DNA from: Candidatus Jorgensenbacteria bacterium CG23_combo_of_CG06-09_8_20_14_all_54_14
GTDB lineage: Bacteria; Patescibacteriota; Minisyncoccia; UBA6257; GWB1-50-10
Reading direction: 5' to 3'
Length of the DNA stretch: 10,709 bases
Assembly: GCA_002772205.1 (NCBI GenBank)
Contig: PCRZ01000046.1
Span: 1 to 10,709 of the forward strand
Shown here: positions 1 to 4,949 of the stretch, piece after piece
Numbering within the stretch: position 1 is the first letter of the stretch
Layout of the letters: every line of letters begins with the position of its first letter
Position numbers and translations under genes: made by a program
Notes under the pieces: generated by a model
Told to the model about the DNA's origin: nothing
What the model saw: only the letters and a program-made list of their open reading frames with translations
Database searches by the model: none

Positions 1-86
1 TCGCAGGCGAGGCCCGTGCCCCGCGCCACGCAGTTCAGGGGGTCCTCCACCACCTGCACCGCAACCCCGTTGTTATCGAGATGGAG
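1..86 (-). pseudogene. mreB: C-terminal fragment of rod-shape protein MreB (5' part missing, runs off window)
   Basis: Read on the minus strand, positions 86 to 3 encode a short peptide containing VQVVEDPLNCVARGTG. This matches the conserved C-terminal MreB segment (typically ...EDPLt.VARGTG...). MreB is the actin-like cytoskeletal ATPase that organises lateral wall synthesis. An in-frame TAA at 87-89 (minus strand) lies just before the homologous segment, and the sequence further upstream does not look like MreB. The roughly 300 residues expected before this motif are therefore absent. The last few residues would lie left of position 1. It is either a decayed remnant left by rearrangement or an assembly junction. 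The MreB identity is fairly secure; which of these explains the truncation is not. Confidence 0.72.
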
Positions 87-121
87 TTAGCTGAAAGATA
101 GTAGTGATGGTGGAGGGGTTC

Positions 122-143
122 TTGCTATGACGCGTCATAGCAA
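122..143. repeat. 22-bp perfect palindrome, CTATGACGCGTCATAG core
   Basis: Positions 122-143 are a perfect palindrome with no loop, with half-site TTGCTATGACG centred between 132 and 133. The core recurs at 194-211 and 4417-4432 with CATG instead of GCGC at the centre. No T-run follows on either strand, so it is not a classical terminator. It could be a protein-binding dyad, an mRNA 3'-end hairpin or a mobile palindromic repeat. Confidence 0.8.
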
Positions 144-190
144 CTCAAAGTGAGAAGCTCGCAGAATTTACCTCCCTCTGTTTTTCCAAT

Positions 191-214
191 GGCGCTATGA
201 CATGTCATAGCACC
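191..214. repeat. Palindrome GCTATGACATGTCATAGC with GG/CC outer arms
   Basis: Positions 194-211 form a perfect 18-bp palindrome. One mismatched pair (193/212) separates it from matching outer bases GG (191-192) and CC (213-214). It is the second copy of the CTATGAC/GTCATAG family. A minus-strand open frame (195-377) ends with its TAG inside this palindrome, the placement expected of a transcript 3'-end structure if that frame is real. Confidence 0.8.
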
Positions 215-377
215 AGCTGAAGAACCAGCTTAATAGGCGCAACCGTGCCCTCTTTATCTCGCCGTAGTTTCCTTGGCCGTCCGTAACTTTAGTGAAGGAG
301 GCAACGAAGGCGGGTCCGCTGCTGAAATTCTCGCGCCCTACAACGCCACGAAGTGAGAAGAAGGAACGTTTCGCCAT
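195..377 (-). CDS. Possible small hypothetical protein (60 aa), doubtful
   Basis: An ATG-to-TAG open frame on the minus strand in a region otherwise without genes. The peptide has a plausible composition (central SSGPAFVASFTKVTDG, then a basic stretch and a Trp/Phe-rich tail) but I recognise no family. The last residues (CYDMS) are encoded by the CTATGACATGTCATAG palindrome. Upstream on the minus strand (about 392-397) is a TATACC-like hexamer inside the left arm of the large inverted repeat, mirroring the gltX promoter. There is no Shine-Dalgarno. It may be a real mini-gene, part of a decayed gene like the neighbouring mreB fragment, or chance. Confidence 0.2.
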   Translation of the reverse strand: MAKRSFFSLRGVVGRENFSSGPAFVASFTKVTDGQGNYGEIKRARLRLLSWFFSWCYDMS

Positions 378-397
378 TCACTTCTAACGGGGTATAA

Positions 398-468
398 CCC
401 GGTAGTGAAACTGCGACTGGTTTGTAGAACACAAACGGGAGGCACTTGGTCGCAGTTCTACTACCGGG
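398..468. repeat. Large inverted repeat with nested hairpin, abutting the gltX promoter
   Basis: Left arm 398-417 (CCCGGTAGTGAAACTGCGAC) and right arm 449-468 are reverse complements over 20 nt with two adjacent mismatches. One of these would be a G-U pair in RNA. Inside lies a second perfect stem, GTTTGT (420-425) / ACAAAC (431-436), around loop AGAAC. The right arm ends exactly where the gltX -10 TATAAT begins (469), and the left arm is flanked by GGTATAA, so the two halves look like mirrored promoter units. It may be a regulatory dyad or an inverted duplication. Confidence 0.75.
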
Positions 469-474
469 TATAAT
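446..474 (+). promoter_or_regulatory. gltX promoter, probably giving a leaderless mRNA
   Basis: A perfect -10 TATAAT (469-474) has a weak -35 candidate TTGGTC (446-451) at 17-bp spacing. Transcription would be expected to start about 7 nt past the -10, near 481-483, which is the gltX ATG at 483. There is no room for a Shine-Dalgarno. The -35 overlaps the start of the right arm of the inverted repeat, so a bound protein or cruciform there would affect it. Confidence 0.65.
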
Positions 475-482
475 AGCCCCAT

Positions 483-1910
483 ATGCCCGTAAAAGTCCGT
501 TTCGCGCCTTCTCCGACTGGATTTCTCCACATCGGCGGCGTCCGCACAGCCCTCTTCAACTGGCTTTTTGCGCGCCACGTGGGCGGTTCCTTCATGCTGC
601 GCATTGAGGACACGGACACCGAACGTTCGGAAAAGCGGTTTGAGGACGACATCATCCAGAGCTTGGAGTGGCTTGGGTTGACATCCGATGAACCAGTCGT
701 GCGCCAGAGCGAGCGGCGAGCGGTCTACACCCGCTACCTAGGGAAACTCATTGACGAGCGGAAGGCCTACCGCTGTTTCTGCACCCCGGAGACGCTTGAA
801 GCGGACCAGCAGGCGCAGATGAGTCAGGGACTCGCGCCGAAGTACCGCGGCGGTTGCAATGATCTGCCGCCCGCGGAAGCGGAAGCGCGCGCCTCCCGCG
901 AGCCGCACGTCATCCGCTTCCGGATGCCGGAGAAAACCGTCACCTTCACCGACCTCGTACACAGAAAAGTTTCCTTTGACCTGCGCCTTGTGGGGGATAT
1001 CATCATCGCAAAGGGGCTTGGGGAACCGCTCTACAACTTCGCTGTGGTGGTGGATGACGAGGAGAGCGGCATCACACACGTGATACGAGGCGAGGAGCAT
1101 CTCCCGAATACCCCGAAGCAGATGGCGTTTCAAGAAGCACTTGGTTTTCGGACCCCCGCCTATGCGCACCTTCCGCTCATCCTCGGCCCCAACCGAAAAA
1201 AACTCTCCAAGCGCGATCTCTCCAAGTCGGTAGCCGACTACCGTGCTGACGGCTACCTGCCGGAAGCGCTCCTGAATTTCCTCGTGCTCCTCGGCTGGCA
1301 TCCCGTCCGCGACCGCGAGGTGCTCACGGTTCCCGAAATGGTTGAGGAGTTCACCCTTCCGCGGGTACAGAAGGGTGGGGCGGTGTGGAACCCCGAGAAA
1401 CTGGAATGGCTGAACGCGCAGCACATCAAACTTCTTTCGGTCGAGGAGCTTGCGGCGCGCCTGGAACCGTTCGTGCCGCCGCACTGGCGTGGTAATCGGG
1501 AATTCTTCGCCCGCGTGGTCGCGCTGGAGCAGGAGCGCCTCACCACCCTCAAAGCATTTGCCGCATCGGCGAGCTTTTTCTTTGAACTCCCCAACTATCC
1601 AGCCGAACTCCTCCGGTGGAAGGGGACCGATGCGGAAACCACGCGCGGGAACCTTGAGACGGTCATGGCGCTTTTCAAAAAGACCGAAGAACGATCGTTC
1701 ACGCGCGATTTGCTTGAAAAACCGCTCTTCCGCCTCGCCGATGAGCGGGGGAGAGGGGAGTTCCTATGGCCGCTCCGGGTGGCGCTCTCCGGGCGCGAGG
1801 CCTCGCCGGGACCCGTGGAGATCGCGGTGGCGCTCGGCCGTATTGAAACGGTGAATCGCCTCCAGATCGCCGTGGAGAAGCTCGGGGGAGCGGCCACGGT
1901 CGCATCCTGA
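483..1910 (+). CDS. gltX: Glutamyl-tRNA synthetase (class I)
   Basis: Cytoplasmic enzyme that charges tRNA-Glu with glutamate using ATP. The 475 aa match the usual length of about 470. The Rossmann fold opens with the class-I HIGH-type motif (PSPTGFLHIGG, residues 9-19). A zinc-site pattern like that of E. coli GluRS is present: Cys98, Cys100, Tyr121 and Cys125. The KMSKS loop appears as KLSKR (residues 240-244), a common GluRS variant. The C-terminal third (about 320-475) is the helical anticodon-binding part. The ATG at 483 is chosen because the family N-terminus MPVKVRFAPSPTG begins there. The gene lies 8 nt downstream of a perfect TATAAT and has no Shine-Dalgarno. The next gene starts 9 nt after the TGA, suggesting co-transcription. 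If the organism uses GatCAB, the enzyme might also misacylate tRNA-Gln; the sequence alone does not show this. Confidence 0.97.
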   Translation: MPVKVRFAPSPTGFLHIGGVRTALFNWLFARHVGGSFMLRIEDTDTERSEKRFEDDIIQSLEWLGLTSDEPVVRQSERRAVYTRYLGKLIDERKAYRCFCTPETLEADQQAQMSQGLAPKYRGGCNDLPPAEAEARASREPHVIRFRMPEKTVTFTDLVHRKVSFDLRLVGDIIIAKGLGEPLYNFAVVVDDEESGITHVIRGEEHLPNTPKQMAFQEALGFRTPAYAHLPLILGPNRKKLSKRDLSKSVADYRADGYLPEALLNFLVLLGWHPVRDREVLTVPEMVEEFTLPRVQKGGAVWNPEKLEWLNAQHIKLLSVEELAARLEPFVPPHWRGNREFFARVVALEQERLTTLKAFAASASFFFELPNYPAELLRWKGTDAETTRGNLETVMALFKKTEERSFTRDLLEKPLFRLADERGRGEFLWPLRVALSGREASPGPVEIAVALGRIETVNRLQIAVEKLGGAATVAS

Positions 1911-1919
1911 TACACACCT

Positions 1920-3230
1920 ATGCTACCCGCGCGCTTCCGGTGTTTTGTGGTGCAGGTGCTCACCATTATTGTGGGTGCCGGGTTCCTCATGGCGTCTCCC
2001 GCGTGGGGGCAGGCCGCGCCGGAACTCCCCGGTTCCCTTCGCTCGCAGATAGAGGAAAAAGCCCAAGCACTGAAAGAGCTCGCGGCGCGCCGCGAGGCCG
2101 TAGAAAAGAGTCTGGAAGAGGTTCGCGGCTCAAGCGACAGTTTGAAGGGCGAGCTCCGGGAAATTGATGCCGCCGTGAACCAACTGAACCTTTCCATACG
2201 GTCCAACGAGATCACGCTGGAAAAACTCGACCTGGAATACGACGAGCTCGGCGATGAGATCATTGACGCGCAACAAAACATCCGGAACGCCAAGGAGACC
2301 ATTGGAAAACTTTTCACCGAATTGCAGCAGCGGGACCGCGAGAACCTCTTCACACTCTTCTTCCGCAGCTCCAAATTGAGTGAGAGCGTCGCGGAGGTGC
2401 AAACGCTCTCCACCATCCAAGGTCAGCTCACGGAGAATATCGGAAAACTCCGCAACCTGCAGAATACGCTCGCCGAGAAGCGCGCCGCCACCAAAGAGAA
2501 CAAGCGCCGCCGCGAGATCGAGCGGGTGAACCTCGCCAGTCGCCAGAACATCGCGCAGGACCAAAAACAGGAAAAGCAGGTGCTCCTCTCGGCAACCAAG
2601 AGCCAGGAACAGATCTACCAGCAGCAGCTTGAGGACCTGAAGGCGCTCCAGGCGCAGGTGTCCGAAGAAATTGAGGGCATTGAATCCCAGTTGCGGAGCA
2701 CCATTGATAGGAATCTCCTCCCCATCCCGCGCGTGGGGATGCTCCTCTGGCCCGTGGACGGCGGACGGCTCACGCAAGGATACGGGCGTACGGCGTTCGC
2801 GGTCCGTAACTACGGGAGCCAATATCACAACGGCATTGATATCGGCGCCCCCATCGGCACGGAAGTTTTCTCCGCGGCGAACGGCACGGTTATCAATGTC
2901 GGGAACCAGGACGCGTACCGCCGCTGTTACCGGGCGGGCTACGGAAAATTCATCGTCGTGAAGCACGACAACGGCCTGACCACGCTCTACGGCCACCTCT
3001 CAAAGTACCTCGTGAAGATAGGGGATAAGGTTGGGAAGGGGCAGGTCATCGGCTATGTCGGAAGAACGGGATGGGCGACCGGCCCCCATCTCCACTTCAC
3101 GGTGTTCGCGACGCAGACCATCACCCCAGCGCGCGGTAGTTTGCCGGAGGGCGCTATATTTTCGCGCTCGTGCGGCCCTATGCCTGTGGGCGGTGACCTG
3201 GACCCCACCCAATACGTAGAGATGCTATAG
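1920..3230 (+). CDS. Secreted coiled-coil M23 peptidase, EnvC/LytM-like
   Basis: A probable cell-wall hydrolase or amidase activator of 436 aa. Layout: signal peptide or N-terminal anchor with hydrophobic core about 9-25 and a plausible cleavage after Ala-Trp-Gly-Gln-Ala near residue 32; long Lys/Glu/Gln-rich coiled coil about 40-262; M23 (LytM) domain about 275-435. The metal site is visible: His303 and Asp307 in HNGIDIG, and His392 in GPHLHF. His359 (YGHL) and His390 are the expected catalytic histidines. These are all present, so an active metalloendopeptidase is possible, unlike degenerate EnvC. Cys336 and Cys418 in the LytM domain could form a disulfide outside the membrane. The layout resembles EnvC, which works with FtsEX in septum splitting; a partner role here is inference. 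It starts 9 nt after gltX and has no Shine-Dalgarno. Confidence 0.93.
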   Translation: MLPARFRCFVVQVLTIIVGAGFLMASPAWGQAAPELPGSLRSQIEEKAQALKELAARREAVEKSLEEVRGSSDSLKGELREIDAAVNQLNLSIRSNEITLEKLDLEYDELGDEIIDAQQNIRNAKETIGKLFTELQQRDRENLFTLFFRSSKLSESVAEVQTLSTIQGQLTENIGKLRNLQNTLAEKRAATKENKRRREIERVNLASRQNIAQDQKQEKQVLLSATKSQEQIYQQQLEDLKALQAQVSEEIEGIESQLRSTIDRNLLPIPRVGMLLWPVDGGRLTQGYGRTAFAVRNYGSQYHNGIDIGAPIGTEVFSAANGTVINVGNQDAYRRCYRAGYGKFIVVKHDNGLTTLYGHLSKYLVKIGDKVGKGQVIGYVGRTGWATGPHLHFTVFATQTITPARGSLPEGAIFSRSCGPMPVGGDLDPTQYVEML

Positions 3231-3272
3231 AACTAACAACTGATAACTTATAACTAATAACTGGGAACTTAT
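3231..3272. repeat. Two 21-nt degenerate tandem repeats filling the spacer
   Basis: The spacer between the M23 gene stop (3228-3230) and the next ATG (3276) is almost entirely two head-to-tail 21-nt units, 3231-3251 and 3252-3272, identical at 18 of 21 positions. Both begin AACTAA and end AACTTAT. The unit starts at the first base after the stop codon. The word AACTAACAAC recurs in the spacer before csoR (7741-7750). The region is A-rich and unstructured, with no Shine-Dalgarno. Confidence 0.8.
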
Positions 3273-3275
3273 ACG

Positions 3276-4271
3276 ATGGGAAAAGAAGAAGTAACAAAAG
3301 AAGTATGGAACGAGCGGGCGGCTGCGCGCGGCGGCTCCCTTCTCCAGTCGTGGGAATGGGGAGCGCTCCAGGAAGCGCTCGGCCGGAGGGTGATGCGCTT
3401 TACCACTTCTGACTTCCTCGCCTCCGCCGTTGGTTATCCGCTCCCCTTTGGGAAGCGGTACTGGTATGTGCCCCACGGACCGATGTTCCTCCGGCAGCCT
3501 GCTCCGGAGACGTTCCGCGCCATCGCCCCGGCGCTCGCGCCGCATTGCGGGGATAGTTCCATTTTTCTGAAGATAGAACCGGCGCTCACCGACACGCCTG
3601 AGCACCGCGCGCTCCTCCGCGCGGCGGGGTGGAAGAGGGCCGCTGACACACAGCCCTCAGAAACACTCCTCATAGATCTCACCAAGCCGGAACCAGAACT
3701 CTTGAAGGAAATGGAGCACGACACCCGCTATGCCATCCGTGCGGCGGTGCGGCGCGGGGTTGCGGTAACCGTTGCCCGGACGGCGGAGGAGAAGGCGCGC
3801 GCGTTTCCGCTGTTCTGGGACCTTTTTGAAGGAACCAACATCCGCCACGAGCTCCACGCGTATGAAAAGCATTACTATGAAGAAGTAGCGAAGCTCCAAG
3901 GCAACCTGCCTGCGCAGGCAGGTTGCTACACGGAGATTTTCCTCGCCGCACTGGAAGGAGAGACTATTGCGGCGGCCATCGTTGCCTACTTTGGGAAGCG
4001 TGCGTACTACCTCTATGCCGCTTCCAAAACCGGCATGGGAAAATTCAACGCTCCCTCGCTCATCCTTTGGGAAGCCATCCGGGGCGCGAAGCAAAAATGG
4101 TGTATCGTGTTTGACCTCTGGGGTATAAGCGAAACCAGGCGCGAGTGGAAAGGCGTGACGGCGTTCAAAAGGAGTTTCGGTGGCAGGGAAGTGAAAATGG
4201 TGGGCACGTGGGAGTACCCGCTCCAACCGCTCTGGTACTGGGGGTACCGTGTCGCTAAGCAACTAATGTGA
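3276..4271 (+). CDS. FemX/FemAB-like peptidoglycan-bridge aminoacyltransferase
   Basis: A likely cytoplasmic GNAT-fold transferase that adds an amino acid from aminoacyl-tRNA to the lipid II side chain (FemX/FemAB/MurM family). Visible family features: an N-terminal segment with LLQSWEWGALQEALG (22-36); a central PSETLLIDL (127-135) followed by the basic helix DTRYAIRAAVRRGV (149-162); and a second half with EIFLAALEGETIAAAIVAYFG and the closing DLWGI...WKGVTAFKRSFGG (280-303), which is diagnostic. At 331 aa it is of normal size but carries an odd loop, GNLPAQAGC (209-217), encoded by a perfect palindrome. Family members usually run straight from the Tyr-rich helix into the EIFLA strand. It follows the M23 gene by 45 nt of tandem repeat and probably shares its transcript. 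The amino acid and acceptor cannot be told from sequence. Confidence 0.88.
   Translation: MGKEEVTKEVWNERAAARGGSLLQSWEWGALQEALGRRVMRFTTSDFLASAVGYPLPFGKRYWYVPHGPMFLRQPAPETFRAIAPALAPHCGDSSIFLKIEPALTDTPEHRALLRAAGWKRAADTQPSETLLIDLTKPEPELLKEMEHDTRYAIRAAVRRGVAVTVARTAEEKARAFPLFWDLFEGTNIRHELHAYEKHYYEEVAKLQGNLPAQAGCYTEIFLAALEGETIAAAIVAYFGKRAYYLYAASKTGMGKFNAPSLILWEAIRGAKQKWCIVFDLWGISETRREWKGVTAFKRSFGGREVKMVGTWEYPLQPLWYWGYRVAKQLM
3901..3926. repeat. 26-bp perfect palindrome inserted in frame in the FemX-like gene
   Basis: Positions 3901-3926 are a perfect loopless palindrome with half-site GCAACCTGCCTGC. It adds NLPAQAGC to the protein between a helix and a beta-strand. Because it is symmetrical, the minus strand also encodes NLPAQAGC. 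From memory (not searched), a CCTGCCTGCGCAGGCAGG core recurs in CPR genomes, so this is probably an in-frame palindromic mobile repeat comparable to Rickettsia RPEs. Confidence 0.8.
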
Positions 4272-4277
4272 ATTGTT

Positions 4278-4301
4278 GGTGCTACAGTTAACTGTAGCAC
4301 C
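4278..4301. terminator. 24-bp perfect palindrome 6 nt after the FemX-like gene stop
   Basis: Positions 4278-4301 form a perfect palindrome with half-site GGTGCTACAGTT. In RNA it would fold into a 10-bp stem with a tetraloop. Its position just after the TGA suggests a transcript-end structure. No T-run follows on the plus strand (CCGTATTAATT), so it is not a canonical intrinsic terminator. The outer arms GGTGCTA/TAGCACC resemble those at 4413-4419 and 191-214. Confidence 0.5.
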
Positions 4302-4315
4302 CCGTATTAATTGCC

Positions 4316-4351
4316 ATGACCGAATCGCAAGCCAAAACGTGTCAGTCATAG
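4316..4351 (+). pseudogene. Truncated 5' copy of the CxxC mini-gene (copy 1)
   Basis: An ATG at 4316 opens a frame reading MTESQAKTCQS and then TAG (4349-4351). It aligns with the N-termini of the frames at 4479 (MNQETKTCQNC) and 4589 (MTKSQTKVCQNC): acidic/Gln/Lys run, then TCQ. The second Cys codon and everything after it are lost. It looks like a decayed 5' remnant of the same gene. Too short to be sure, but the threefold match at the expected positions makes chance less likely. Confidence 0.5.
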
Positions 4352-4410
4352 TCGCAGCACAGAGAGATAGTGTATTATGAACAGTGTAATAATGCGGAGC
4401 CGGTTTAAGA

Positions 4411-4451
4411 GGGGTGCTATGACATGTCATAGTGCTACCCCACGGGGTAGC
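4411..4451. repeat. Compound palindrome: CTATGACATGTCATAG plus overlapping GCTACCCC/GGGGTAGC hairpin
   Basis: A perfect 16-bp palindrome, CTATGACATGTCATAG (4417-4432), is the third copy of this family. It is flanked by GGGGTG (4411-4416) and GTGCTACCCC, which can pair imperfectly. The right flank GCTACCCC (4434-4441) is also a perfect partner for GGGGTAGC (4444-4451), giving a second hairpin with loop AC. The two foldings compete for the same arm. The sequence TACCCC-AC-GGGGTA also resembles a CsoR-type operator. What follows is AAAAATAAATTTAG, then a frame at 4479. Confidence 0.7.
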
Positions 4452-4478
4452 AGTCAAAAATAAATTTAGTCAGAAGAT

Positions 4479-4592
4479 ATGAATCAAGAAACGAAAACTT
4501 GTCAGAATTGTCCCGATTTTGTCACCGAGCGTAGCGAGGAGATACAAAATCGTGGATGCACGATTCCGAAGGAATCGGCACAAACACCATGA
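4479..4592 (+). pseudogene. Degenerate copy of the CxxC mini-gene with hairpin insert (copy 2)
   Basis: A 37-codon frame from ATG 4479 to TGA 4590-4592. The start, MNQETKTCQNC, parallels the intact copy at 4589. After the CxxC it turns into a repeat-encoded tail: an inverted repeat CGATTTTGT (4514-4522) / ACAAAATCG (4544-4552), then a hairpin CGATTCC-GAA-GGAATCG (4561-4577). The second CxxC is absent, so a zinc ribbon could not form. The TGA overlaps the ATG of copy 3 (ATGA, 4589-4592), so translation through it could couple to the intact gene. It is either a broken copy or an upstream leader ORF. Confidence 0.5.
4514..4577. repeat. Two-hairpin palindromic insert
   Basis: Arms CGATTTTGT (4514-4522) and ACAAAATCG (4544-4552) enclose 21 nt containing the CGAGCGTAGCGAG word. 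Immediately after is CGATTCC-GAA-GGAATCG (4561-4577), extended by TGC/GCA with a bulged A. The block sits inside copy 2 of the CxxC gene exactly where homology to copy 3 is lost, as expected of an inserted structured repeat. Confidence 0.65.
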
Positions 4593-4759
4593 CTAAATCA
4601 CAAACGAAGGTTTGTCAAAACTGTCACCAGGAATTCCGTATTGAACCGGACCCACAGCACCCAAGCACCCGCATGGAGAGGGGGTCCATGCCCCACTACG
4701 CCAAAGGTGACCCCCGAGCGATCTACTGCAACGAGTGCTATTCAAAGGTGGTAGCTTGA
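4589..4759 (+). CDS. CxxC-CxxC zinc-ribbon mini-protein (56 aa)
   Basis: The product has two Cys pairs, CQNC (residues 9-12) and CNEC (48-51, in AIYCNECYSKVV), spaced as in small treble-clef/zinc-ribbon proteins. It probably binds one zinc; partner and role are unknown. The middle (PDPQHPSTRMERGSMPHYAKGDPR) is polar and likely a loop. An alternative ATG at 4556 would add 11 residues, but those codons come from a hairpin and the ATG at 4589 matches the start of the copies at 4316 and 4479, so 4589 is preferred. It overlaps the stop of copy 2 by ATGA. I do not recognise a named family, though such mini zinc ribbons are common in CPR genomes. Confidence 0.65.
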   Translation: MTKSQTKVCQNCHQEFRIEPDPQHPSTRMERGSMPHYAKGDPRAIYCNECYSKVVA

Positions 4760-4790
4760 GGAGAGGTAGTCGGGGTGCTACCAATCAGAG

Positions 4791-4810
4791 GTTGTCTAAA
4801 GTTGTCTAAG
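4791..4810. repeat. Tandem 10-nt direct repeat GTTGTCTAAA/G
   Basis: GTTGTCTAAA (4791-4800) is followed at once by GTTGTCTAAG (4801-4810), so the copies sit one helical turn apart on the same DNA face. They lie 15 nt before the 32-bp palindrome and about 100 nt before the promoter of the 4950 gene. It may be an activator or repressor site or slippage. Confidence 0.5.
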
Positions 4811-4825
4811 GGTGATTCGGACAAA

Positions 4826-4857
4826 TGTTACAATCTCGCGATCGCGAGATTGTAACA
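4826..4857. repeat. 32-bp perfect loopless palindrome
   Basis: Positions 4826-4857 are perfectly self-complementary, half-site TGTTACAATCTCGCGA, centred on CGCGATCGCG. No T-tract follows. It lies in the gap between the zinc-ribbon gene (stop 4759) and the copper/redox island (start 4950). It may separate transcripts (bidirectional hairpin) or be a mobile palindrome. Confidence 0.85.
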
Positions 4858-4907
4858 AACTTGCGGTGCTGAACGTCCACGCGGGTGGGGTAAGCCACAG
4901 TGGTAGT

Positions 4908-4935
4908 TTGAAAAAATCCTGCCGTAGGGTAGAAT
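4908..4935 (+). promoter_or_regulatory. Promoter for the 4950 gene
   Basis: TTGAAA (4908-4913) and TAGAAT (4930-4935) at 16-bp spacing. The start would be near 4942, only about 8 nt before the ATG at 4950. The AAGGAAG at 4936-4942 could be a weak Shine-Dalgarno but would mostly fall outside the transcript. It opens the island. Confidence 0.55.
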
Positions 4936-4949
4936 AAGGAAGTCAATCT

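Noticed and set aside
122-211. CRISPR-like repeats made of the two CTATGAC palindromes
   Set aside because: Only two copies nearby, different centres, no regular spacers and no cas genes.
215-390. Possible tRNA or small RNA between the palindromes and gltX
   Set aside because: I could not find a cloverleaf, TTCGA-type T-loop or CCA-ready acceptor stem on either strand.
2130-2996. 288-aa minus-strand open frame
   Set aside because: Lies wholly opposite the M23 peptidase gene, whose domains and catalytic residues are intact; no recognisable motif in the antisense product.
4263-4457. 64-aa minus-strand frame across the palindromes at 4278 and 4417
   Set aside because: Encoded mostly by palindromic repeats and the antisense of degenerate gene copies; no promoter or motif.
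4556-4588. Upstream ATG adding 11 residues to the zinc-ribbon protein
   Set aside because: The added codons come from the CGATTCC-GAA-GGAATCG hairpin, and ATG 4589 matches the starts of the other two copies.
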